Source: Pseudomonadota bacterium
Lineage (GTDB): Bacteria > Pseudomonadota > Alphaproteobacteria > Micropepsales > Micropepsaceae
Assembly: GCA_021808875.1 (NCBI GenBank)
Contig: JAKBAU010000021.1
Location: 1-20,740 of the forward strand
Reading direction: 5' to 3'
Length of the DNA: 20,740 nucleotides
Position 1 is the stretch's first letter. Each line of letters begins with the position of its first letter. Positions 7,931 to 14,099 of this stretch are shown one piece after another. A model generated the notes under the pieces. It was not told the DNA's origin and searched no databases. It saw only the letters and a program-made list of their open reading frames with translations. The position numbers were made by a program, and so were the translations under genes.

Positions 7931-8005
7931 GTCCCGCCTGCGAATTTGCGGCGGAGTCTGAGGGATTCCGGGTTCTTGGCGCCGAACCTCATTCGCAGGC
8001 GGGAC
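7931..8005. repeat. Perfect 15-bp inverted repeat inside the ISAs1 remnant
   Basis: GTCCCGCCTGCGAAT (7931-7945) is the exact reverse complement of 7991-8005, with a 45-bp spacer. Both arms lie in the coding frame of the transposase remnant (KFAGGT and QSRLRM). It could form a long hairpin in transcripts from either strand; there is no T-run to suggest a terminator. Confidence 0.7.
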
Positions 8006-8042
8006 TGGTCGTCCTTGAAGGTAACAGCCTCCGGCCATACCG

Positions 8043-8431
8043 TTACAAATGGTCGTGCGCCTGTAGGAACGGTGCCGCTTCCAGCTCGCACCGCTCCAAC
8101 AAGTAGTGGAACTTGCAGATCGCGGTCTCGTCCGGCACCGGCTTCCGGCCCAGGTCGATGCCCACGAACCGGCGCATCGTAAGGGAGGCATACAGCGCCT
8201 CTTCCGCTCCCTAGTCCGACAGGTAGAACCGCTGCCGCAGGAAATAGATACGCAGCAGCCGCTCCAGCCTGACCGGAACACGTCCCCTCCCAGGCTTCGG
8301 ATAGACAGGCTCGATCAGGGCACGTAACAAGCGCCACGGCACCACGCGGCCCATCTCGTCCAGAAACGCCGCCAGTCGGATCGGTTTGCTGTGTGCTCGA
8401 ACCCAGCCGTTGCCAAGGCCGCCTGCCGCAT
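8043..8431 (-). pseudogene. IS5-family transposase N-terminal remnant
   Basis: From ATG at 8431 the frames give MRQAALATAGFE, then (after a frameshift near 8390-8398) KPIRLAAFLDEMGRVVPW, ALIEPVYPKPGRGR, LERLLRIYFLRQRFYLSD, an in-frame TAG at 8213-8211, EEALYASLTMRRFVGIDLG, and PVPDETAICKFHYLLERCEL. This is the unmistakable N-terminal third of an IS5-type transposase (ALIEPVYPK, LERMLRIYFLQQWFNLSD, MRRFVGIDLG, PDETTVCKFRHLLE). A TAA follows at 8045-8043, and the catalytic DDE core is absent. At least two inactivating changes plus the truncation make it dead. It abuts the ISAs1-like remnant on one side and the coupling-protein gene on the other. Confidence 0.85.
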
Positions 8432-8528
8432 CGTCCCCACCTGCCGCTACTTGTAGCCCGGATTCTACATGATGTTCCGCAGTCGGGGCGAGAGAAGCCC
8501 GATCAGAGGCTCCCGAAAGAGGTTGGCG

Positions 8529-9896
8529 TTATGCCGAGGGATCGAGCGCGCAGATCTCCCGCAGGTGCGGCAAGTCGGTGGGATAGGGGATGTAGCTGCG
8601 CACCGTGCCCTTGGTCCGGTGCGAGAACAGCACCGAGAATCCGTCATCCATGTTGCGCAAATCCTGCGGCAGCATGAGCGGCACTCCCGCTTGCGAGATG
8701 CTGGCGCTGCCGCCGGCGGGCGCGTTGCTGCCAGCCTCCTGGTTCTGACCGTAGGACAGCACCGCGCGCGTGCTCTGCCCGGTCCGCTTGGAGAGGTAAT
8801 CCGCCGTGACGACATCTTGCGGCGCGAAGGATTGCAGCACGCCGGCATTGCCGAGGAAGCTCTCCCAGCGTTCCTTGTAGATCGCATGGGCTTGCGAGAG
8901 ATCCTGAAACACCGCCCACAGTTTCACGCCATAGCCGCGCATCATGGCCAGGTTGTTTTCGATCACTGGCAGGTGGCCAAGTTGCGCGAATTCGTCGAGC
9001 ATGAACAACACCGGCACCTTGGGTTTGCGGGTGTCGATCATGAGCGGGCGCAGCACCGAGGCGATCATCAGGCGAAGCCAGGTCGAATGCGTGCCGAGCC
9101 GCCGCGCCGGCAGAATCAAGTAAACCGTCGTCGGCTCCTGTTTCATCCGCCCGAAATCATAGGCTCCGCGCGCGAGATCGGCCTTGACGGGCCGGCTGTC
9201 GAGCCAGCGGGTCTGCGTCAGCGCCGTGGAGATGATCGAATTCAGCTCCTTGTTGTCGGGACTGATTTCGCGGAAGCGACCTGATTTGACGACCAGCTCC
9301 TCGCAGTCGCAGGTGACGCCGGCGACCATCATCTCTGCGACAACCCGGCGGAATTCCGTCGCCGGCTTGCCGAGCTGGGCGCGGACATGGCCGAGCGAGC
9401 CGCCGCCCGGTTCGGTGAGGCGCGAGTACATGACGAGCGCCGCCAGGAGGTCTTGGGCGGATTCGCTCCAATGCGGTTCCTGCCCTTGCACCCGCACCAG
9501 GGCTTCGGCGAGGCCGAGCGCATCGTCCGGAAAATCGTCGCTCTTCGGATCGAGCGCCGCGACCGGGTTAAACCCGTGCGTGCCGAGCCCGAGCACATCG
9601 AACGGGTTCAGCATAACGATCTTGCTGCCTCGGTTTGCGCGATACGAGGCGGTCATGGTCGCCAGATCGCCCTTCGGGTCGACGACCAATATCGACCAGT
9701 TGGGCAGCCGCGCGAGATTGGGCAGCAGCAGGCGGCGGCTCTTGCCTGAGCCGTTCGGCCCAAGCGTCACAAGATGCCGATCGCCGACATAGGGTAGCAC
9801 CATGCGCGCGTCGATCGCCGGCGGCTTGCCTTCCGTACGGTCGCAGGCGTAGCCGAAATACACCCCGTCATCCGTGGCCCAGAGATTCGCGGGCAT
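8529..9896 (-). CDS. VirD4/TraG-type coupling protein without N-terminal membrane segment
   Basis: This codes for 455 residues. Type IV coupling proteins bring the relaxase-DNA complex to the secretion channel and are ring ATPases. Walker A is LGPNGSGKS (residues 45-53), followed by the diagnostic SILVVDPKGDLA. Walker B is VPVLFMLDEFAQLGHL (LDE at 300-302). MRGYGVKLWAVFQDLSQ and the C-terminal SHRTKGTVRSYIPYPTDLP match the TraG/VirD4 family. Family members usually have one or two N-terminal membrane helices and 550-700 residues. Here the ATPase begins almost at once, with MPANLWATDDGVYFGY. The start lies 6 bp after the stop of the membrane-protein gene, so both are translated together. The IS5 remnant lies about 100 bp downstream. 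Confidence 0.93.
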   Translation of the reverse strand: MPANLWATDDGVYFGYACDRTEGKPPAIDARMVLPYVGDRHLVTLGPNGSGKSRRLLLPNLARLPNWSILVVDPKGDLATMTASYRANRGSKIVMLNPFDVLGLGTHGFNPVAALDPKSDDFPDDALGLAEALVRVQGQEPHWSESAQDLLAALVMYSRLTEPGGGSLGHVRAQLGKPATEFRRVVAEMMVAGVTCDCEELVVKSGRFREISPDNKELNSIISTALTQTRWLDSRPVKADLARGAYDFGRMKQEPTTVYLILPARRLGTHSTWLRLMIASVLRPLMIDTRKPKVPVLFMLDEFAQLGHLPVIENNLAMMRGYGVKLWAVFQDLSQAHAIYKERWESFLGNAGVLQSFAPQDVVTADYLSKRTGQSTRAVLSYGQNQEAGSNAPAGGSASISQAGVPLMLPQDLRNMDDGFSVLFSHRTKGTVRSYIPYPTDLPHLREICALDPSA

Positions 9897-9902
9897 ATCG
9901 CT

Positions 9903-10850
9903 TTACTGCTTCCCGGCCCCGAACATGCGCCGCACGGCCTCCGCCGCCGCCACAAAATCAGCATCGCCGTGAACCTTCTGCTCTTCGACATTCTGTCGAC
10001 TGAGGCGCCAGGCGCCCGGTTCGAGCACTTTGGCCCCGGTGATAAATTGCGCGCCCGAACGGTAGATCAGTTCGTCCAGGAGGACTGCGATAACCCAGAC
10101 CGTCATGGGGATCACGACGAAGAAGAAAGCGAGCCAAATGAAAATCGGCAGCACGCTTTGCAGGAGCCCGACGAAACCAGACGAGAGTGCGGGGTAGAAG
10201 GTTTCAATGAAGCTTTGGCCTTTCAGCCAGACAATGACGGCAATCGCAGCGACGGCCGATACCGTTCCCAACCGGAGCCGGCGCTCGCGAAGCGTCGTCA
10301 GTTCCTCACCGGCCCGTTTATCGCGGGTCATTTCGCGATCATAGAGATATTCCCCGTTCCGGCGTAGCCACATGGTGCGGTACGGCTCGCCGCTGTCGGC
10401 GATATGCCAAAGGACGCCGCCCGCTTCCAACCGCAGCCAGCGCAAGCCAAACCACTCGGCCTTCGCCAGATCCCACGCGCCCTTCGCGATCAACCCGGCG
10501 ACGATGAGGGTCGCCAGTACCCCGTAAAAGCCGCTGTTGTAGGGCTGATGCAGCCAGCGCAATTGGGGAGAGGCGGCCGGCCAGCGCGAGAGCCAAAGCC
10601 CGAGATAACCTGCAAAGATCAAGGCGACAGTGCCCGACCGCGCCGCCGGCAGGACGCGGCTGTAGAAATGATCGAAGTTGCCGCCGATGTCGAAAGTCTT
10701 GCGGACGGAGAGCCGCGCGGCAACCTTTGCCAAGAGGTAGAACACGCCCAGGATTGCGACCAGGACCCCCGTCAGGTACGCGACGGCGCCGATCGGCCCG
10801 TTCATGCGCACGAAAGCCAGAACGGCGGCTACCAGCTCGTTCACCGTCAT
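9903..10850 (-). CDS. Polytopic membrane protein coupled to the VirD4-like gene
   Basis: This codes for 315 residues from MTVNELVAAVLAF, with GAGGAAG about eight bases upstream; a longer start at 10940 lacks this support. Five or six likely membrane helices lie near residues 20-42, 73-90, 107-122, 193-208 and 230-258 (the last long enough for two). A soluble loop of about 65 residues (WLRLEAGGVLWHIADSGEP ... LTTLRERRLRLG) lies between the third and fourth, and a 50-residue soluble tail ends the protein. I do not recognise the family. The gene ends 6 bp before the coupling protein, which lacks its own membrane segment. This makes it a candidate membrane platform for that ATPase. That role is inferred from position only. 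Confidence 0.8.
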   Translation of the reverse strand: MTVNELVAAVLAFVRMNGPIGAVAYLTGVLVAILGVFYLLAKVAARLSVRKTFDIGGNFDHFYSRVLPAARSGTVALIFAGYLGLWLSRWPAASPQLRWLHQPYNSGFYGVLATLIVAGLIAKGAWDLAKAEWFGLRWLRLEAGGVLWHIADSGEPYRTMWLRRNGEYLYDREMTRDKRAGEELTTLRERRLRLGTVSAVAAIAVIVWLKGQSFIETFYPALSSGFVGLLQSVLPIFIWLAFFFVVIPMTVWVIAVLLDELIYRSGAQFITGAKVLEPGAWRLSRQNVEEQKVHGDADFVAAAEAVRRMFGAGKQ

Positions 10851-11307
10851 TTCCCGTACTTCCTCACCGTCTGTCAGTGACGGAAATAGCCCTCTCCGTT
10901 CATTCGCGAACCCGAAAGTCCGCGCCAGGCCGCGGTTCAAACGTCCGCGTCATATTGTGTCCGCCGTCGATGCGCCGTCGTTTGTGGCGCCCTGCCGGAC
11001 GCCAGCTTTCGCAGACGGTACCGTCTGGTGGGAGACGATATCGCAGGTGCCAGGCTTGCGGGTAGCCATTTTTCTTTCCGCGGATGGCCCCCACACGGCG
11101 TCGACCGGCGCAGTCCTGCGGTGCGCCTCGACGCTTCGGGACATGGACTTTGCCCGGCCGGCAGCGTCCCCAGCTTTCGGCCCCCCGGATCACGTCCGGG
11201 TTTCCCCGCCCGCGTGCCGTCCTTCCTTGCCGGCGCCCCGCGCCCCTCTCATGCCGCGTTGAGGCACGACCGCGTGGGGCAGGACGCACCCTCGAACGGT
11301 GGTATCC
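10851..11307. other. Gene-poor gap between transfer genes and AbiE
   Basis: No convincing gene is seen. One short minus-strand frame, 11069 to 10950 (39 residues, MATRKPGTCDIVSHQTVPSA...), has GGAAAG upstream and mostly G/C third codon positions. It resembles nothing I know and is only a weak candidate. Longer overlapping frames on the plus strand look like noise from high GC. The promoter of the 9903-10850/8529-9896 operon should lie here. Confidence 0.5.
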
Positions 11308-11337
11308 TGTCCGAAGTTTGTAGGCATCTTTCGGACA
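11308..11337. promoter_or_regulatory. Upstream operator dyad of abiE
   Basis: TGTCCGAA (11308-11315) and TTCGGACA (11330-11337) form a perfect 8-bp dyad in a 30-bp site. It matches the second site at 11359-11388 at 24 of 30 positions. The two centres are 51 bp apart, near five helical turns, so both face the same side of the DNA. AbiEi antitoxins are known to bind two inverted repeats upstream of their own gene. Confidence 0.7.
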
Positions 11338-11350
11338 CACGGTAATGCAC

Positions 11351-11379
11351 TTGCTTTCTGTCCGATGTTTGTATACACT
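11351..11379 (+). promoter_or_regulatory. Predicted abiE promoter
   Basis: A -35-like TTGCTT (11351-11356) and a -10-like TACACT (11374-11379) are separated by 17 bp. The -10 lies inside the downstream dyad, so antitoxin binding there should block RNA polymerase. Start of transcription is expected near 11386. Confidence 0.5.
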
Positions 11380-11389
11380 TATCGGACAG
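11358..11389. promoter_or_regulatory. Downstream operator dyad of abiE
   Basis: CTGTCCGAT (11358-11366) and ATCGGACAG (11381-11389) form a perfect 9-bp dyad. Its right arm runs into the ribosome site AGGAG of abiEi (11387-11391, ATG at 11398). Bound AbiEi would therefore cover both the -10 element and the start of the transcript, giving tight autoregulation. Confidence 0.75.
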
Positions 11390-11397
11390 GAGCCACC

Positions 11398-12171
11398 ATG
11401 CGCGATCATCCCCCTGACCTCAAGAAGCAGATTGCCGGCCGTATCCAGGCGGCGCCGGATGATGTCTGGACGCCAATCGATTTTCTCGGTCTCGGCTCAC
11501 GTGAGGCCGTGGATAAGGCGCTGCAACGCCTCGCTCACAGCGGCCAGGTCCGGCGCCTTGATCGCGGTCTCTATGACCAGCCGCGACGCAACCCGCTGAC
11601 CGGCCAGATGTCCGTCCCTGATTACCGTCGCGTAATCCAGGCCGTCGCCCGGCGTGATCAGACCCGGATGCTGGTCGATGGCATGACGGCGGCCAACGAT
11701 CTTGGCCTCAGCGATGCCGTACCCGGCCGGATCGTCGTGCACACGGACGCGCGCCTGCGCCCCATCAAACTCGGCAAGCAGATCATCGCCTTCCGCCCGA
11801 CGGCGCCAAGCAAGTTGTTCTGGGCCGGGCGACCGGCAATGCGCGTCGTCCAGGCGCTACATTGGCTACGCGGGTCTCTGGCCGATCCTGGTGACCGCTT
11901 GCGCATCCTGGGGCGGCTGCGCGCAATCCTGGCCGACAAGGATCAGGGGCCGGCCATCACGGCGGATCTGATCAAGGGCCTGCCGACGCTGCCAGCCTGG
12001 ATGCAGGATGTGGTGCGTGAGTTGCTCGCCGGTCACCATGACGGTGGTGGTGGTGGTGATCATCATCATCAGCGTGATGCCCGTGCCGCCCGTCGTCGTG
12101 CCGTTCGGGGCGATGATACCGCCGGTCGCCCGCGGCGACGCGGGGAGGAAAGCCGGGGAGTGCCGACGTGA
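11398..12171 (+). CDS. abiEi: AbiEi-type antitoxin (DUF6088 family)
   Basis: This codes for 257 residues from MRDHPPDLKKQIAGRIQ, with AGGAG seven bases before the ATG. The N-terminus is a winged helix: DDVWTPIDFLGLGSREAVDKALQRLAHSGQVRRLDRGLYDQP. The remainder to about residue 212 (RMLVDGMTAANDLGLSDAVPG, IVVHTDARLRPIKLG, WMQDVVRELL) is the AbiEi C-terminal fold. In the type IV AbiE system this protein neutralises AbiEii and represses its own promoter. The stop overlaps the GTG of abiEii by four bases. Residues 213-257 are an unusual tail that begins with five Gly, then DHHHQ, then Arg-rich sequence. It is encoded by a (GGT)5 repeat at 12043-12057 and is not part of the family fold as I know it. 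Confidence 0.9.
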   Translation: MRDHPPDLKKQIAGRIQAAPDDVWTPIDFLGLGSREAVDKALQRLAHSGQVRRLDRGLYDQPRRNPLTGQMSVPDYRRVIQAVARRDQTRMLVDGMTAANDLGLSDAVPGRIVVHTDARLRPIKLGKQIIAFRPTAPSKLFWAGRPAMRVVQALHWLRGSLADPGDRLRILGRLRAILADKDQGPAITADLIKGLPTLPAWMQDVVRELLAGHHDGGGGGDHHHQRDARAARRRAVRGDDTAGRPRRRGEESRGVPT

Positions 12172-13211
12172 ATCCGGATTTCAATCGCCTGCTCGCGGCC
12201 CCGGTCGCCGATCGCCGTGATCTCTTTCTCGCCGCGGCAGCACGGCTCGGTACGACGGTCCAGAATGCCGAGAAGGACTTCTGGGTCTGCTGGACACTGG
12301 ATGCGCTATTCAACGGGCTGCAACCCGGCGGCCCGCGCCTGCTGTTCAAGGGCGGCACCTCGCTGTCGAAAGGCTACGGTCTGATCGAGCGCTTCTCCGA
12401 AGACATCGACATCACCGTCTTCCGCGCTGACATCAACGCCCCTGCCTCGGTCGAGGAACTGGAAGCGCTGGGCACCAACCGGCGCAGGAAGTGCCTCGAT
12501 GAGATCAGAGAGGCGTGCCAGGCCTACATCGGCGGCTCGCTCAAGACGCAACTCGACAGGCTGGCGGCCGGCCTGCCGATGGTGGGCGGTCCGCTACGCG
12601 TGACGCTGGATGCCGATGATGCTGACGGTCAAAGCCTGCTGCTGGCATATCCGGCGGTATCGGATGAGGACGGCTACGTCCGCCCGGCGGTGAAGATCGA
12701 GGCGGGTGCGAAGTCGGCGCTGGACCCTCACGAACCGCTGTCCGTGCGGCCTTATGTCGCCGATGATCTGGCGGGTTTCAACCTCACGGTGCCGAGCGTC
12801 ACGACGGTCGAGCCTGTGCGGACCTTCTGGGACAAGGTACTCATTCTGCACAACCTGCGGCGTTCATTCGAGGACCAGGGCCGGCTGCGCGGCGGCGGAC
12901 AGCGGGTCTCGCGGCACTACTACGACGTGAATCGGGTGCTGCGTACCAATATCGGCAGCCGCGCGGTCTCTGACCTCGCGATGGCCGCAGACTGCATGCG
13001 CCACGAACGCATGTTCTTCAAGCGCGCCGGCACGGACACGGCGGTGCCGGGGAGTTTCGCCCTTGTGCCTCCGGCCGCTATGCTGGACCAGCTCCGGCGC
13101 GACTATGAGGCAATGAGGGTGATGATCTTCGGCGAGGTGCCCATCTTCCAGGCGGTGATCGACAGCATCGCAGTACTGGAAGCGGCCCTGAACCGGCGAA
13201 CCGAGACATGA
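12168..13211 (+). CDS. abiEii: AbiEii toxin, nucleotidyltransferase
   Basis: This codes for 347 residues from a GTG start overlapping the abiEi stop (GTGA), with GGGGAG upstream. The nucleotidyltransferase signature is clear: FKGGTSLSKGYGLIERFSED, with Gly62, Ser65 and the metal-binding pair Asp79 and Asp81 in SEDIDI. Further family motifs are VKIEAGA, the lysine in EPVRTFWDKVLILH and RHYYDVNRVL. AbiEii/MenA-type toxins transfer nucleotides, for example to tRNA ends, and arrest growth, giving abortive phage defence or plasmid maintenance. The gene is complete with all motifs in place, so the pair looks functional. It sits between the transfer genes and a restriction-like operon, where it could stabilise the element. 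Confidence 0.93.
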   Translation: MNPDFNRLLAAPVADRRDLFLAAAARLGTTVQNAEKDFWVCWTLDALFNGLQPGGPRLLFKGGTSLSKGYGLIERFSEDIDITVFRADINAPASVEELEALGTNRRRKCLDEIREACQAYIGGSLKTQLDRLAAGLPMVGGPLRVTLDADDADGQSLLLAYPAVSDEDGYVRPAVKIEAGAKSALDPHEPLSVRPYVADDLAGFNLTVPSVTTVEPVRTFWDKVLILHNLRRSFEDQGRLRGGGQRVSRHYYDVNRVLRTNIGSRAVSDLAMAADCMRHERMFFKRAGTDTAVPGSFALVPPAAMLDQLRRDYEAMRVMIFGEVPIFQAVIDSIAVLEAALNRRTET

Positions 13212-13379
13212 ACCGCGCCGTCGAAGGGCCGAGGCAGATAGACCACGCCTTTATGGGGCGCGTCCGCCAATACCGTGATGGTCGCACAGCGCGCCATAGG
13301 GCTGGGTCAGGTCCTCGTGCGCATCGTGGTCCGAAGAAACAGGGTCAGGTCAGTAGTGCCTTGCTGGGTAGCTGGCTGC

Positions 13380-13470
13380 CTGATATGTCCCGAAATGGGA
13401 GTTTCCCGGGCGATCGGAAAAACAGCCAATATCAGCCGCTTGCATGTCCGGTAATTTTGTCCGATAAATG
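13380..13470. promoter_or_regulatory. Possible recombination or operator site before the serine recombinase
   Basis: CTGATAT (13380-13386) pairs with ATATCAG (13429-13435). Two copies in tandem of TGTCCGRTAA (13445-13454 and 13458-13467), 13 bp apart, end at the recombinase ATG. TGTCYRATAA resembles the half-site consensus recalled for Tn3/gamma-delta resolvase subsites. The stretch could therefore be a res site controlling recombination and expression of the recombinase. The same TGTCCGA core appears in the abiE dyads. Confidence 0.4.
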
Positions 13471-14055
13471 GGCATGCTTTTGGGGTACGCACGGATATCG
13501 ACGACCGACCAGGACCTCGCCTTGCAGCGAGATGCGCTGACGGCTGCCGGGTGCGAGCGCATCTTCACCGACACCATGACCGCCACCAGCACGGGCCGAC
13601 CGGAACTCTCCAGAGCCCTCGCCGCCCTTTCGACCGGTGATACCCTGATTGTCTGGAAGCTCAATCGGCTCGGCCGGTCTCTCCCTCACCTGGTGCAACT
13701 GGTCGCAGACCTCGGGGCGCGAGGCATCGGCTTCCGTAGCCTATCCGACCCGATCGACACCCAAAGCACCGGCGGGCGGCTTGTGCTCCATATCATGGGC
13801 GCACTGGCAGAATTCGAGCGCAGTCTGATCGTGGAGCGCACCCAGGCGGGACTGCAAGCGGCGAAGAAGCGAGGCCGAAAGCTCGGCCGCCCGATCAAGC
13901 TCACGTCCGCCCAGGTTGCGCATGCCCGCTCGATGCTGGCTTCCGGCGAGGATGGCCGCACAGTGGCGCGGAGCCTCGGGGTAGCGCGATCTACTCTTTA
14001 CGCGGCGATCAAAGCGTCTGGGCGGCCAGGCGCAGTATCGAGGAGCACCACATGA
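13468..14055 (+). CDS. Serine recombinase (resolvase/invertase family)
   Basis: This codes for 195 residues from MGMLLGYARIST; a start at 13474 is also possible, and neither has a clear ribosome site. Catalytic Ser11 lies in YARIST. LIVWKLNRLGRSLPHL carries the active-site arginines, and GALAEFERSLIVERTQAGL is the long dimer helix E. A DNA-binding helix-turn-helix follows (AGRTVARSLGV-like, GVARSTLYAAI) at about residues 150-185. Length and layout match small resolvases and invertases such as TnpR and Pin, which cut and rejoin two sites by a 5'-phosphoserine link. No Tn3 transposase is present. The stop overlaps the next ATG (ATGA at 14052-14055), tying this gene to the restriction-like operon downstream. 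It may be a relic of a transposon or a working part of the island. Confidence 0.9.
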   Translation: MGMLLGYARISTTDQDLALQRDALTAAGCERIFTDTMTATSTGRPELSRALAALSTGDTLIVWKLNRLGRSLPHLVQLVADLGARGIGFRSLSDPIDTQSTGGRLVLHIMGALAEFERSLIVERTQAGLQAAKKRGRKLGRPIKLTSAQVAHARSMLASGEDGRTVARSLGVARSTLYAAIKASGRPGAVSRSTT

Positions 14056-14099
14056 AATCAGGATTTGGTATCGGAACGAGATCGGGGCCTGTGGCATGA
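14052..14099 (+). CDS. 15-codon mini-ORF linking recombinase and methyltransferase
   Basis: ATG at 14052 has a strong ribosome site, AGGAG, six bases upstream (inside the recombinase gene). The frame codes for MKSGFGIGTRSGPVA and stops at TGA 14097-14099. Its ATG overlaps the recombinase stop and its stop overlaps the methyltransferase ATG, both as ATGA. The methyltransferase has no good ribosome site of its own, so the mini-ORF probably feeds ribosomes to it by translational coupling. The peptide itself need not have a function. Confidence 0.4.
   Translation: MKSGFGIGTRSGPVA

Larger units (their letters stand above)
7734..8042 (-). pseudogene. ISAs1-like transposase C-terminal remnant, split by a MITE
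   Basis: The frame reads AVTFKDDQSRLRMRFGAKN, then ESLRLRRKFAGGTPDYLDQM. ISAs1-family transposases end in a similar way (DDQSRLR-x-GxGAxN ... LRRKRAG-x-x-x-DYL). The stretch between AKN and the RRK segment is shorter than in the family, suggesting an internal deletion. A 146-bp element (7764-7909) interrupts the last codons. Joining the flanks and removing one 8-bp duplication gives PDYLDQMLNEKVR and a stop at 7734, a natural C-terminus. Everything upstream of about 8042 is missing and replaced by IS5-like sequence. The family is identified from recalled motifs. Confidence 0.65.

Noticed and set aside
11358..11389. Dyad upstream of abiEi read purely as a transposon res site
   Set aside because: It overlaps the predicted -10 and ribosome site of an antitoxin known to autorepress through paired dyads, so operator is the better primary call; the res option is kept as a finding.
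13103..13297. Minus-strand frame reading TITVLADAPHKGVVYLPRPFDG
   Set aside because: It overlaps the end of abiEii in antisense and matches no family I know.
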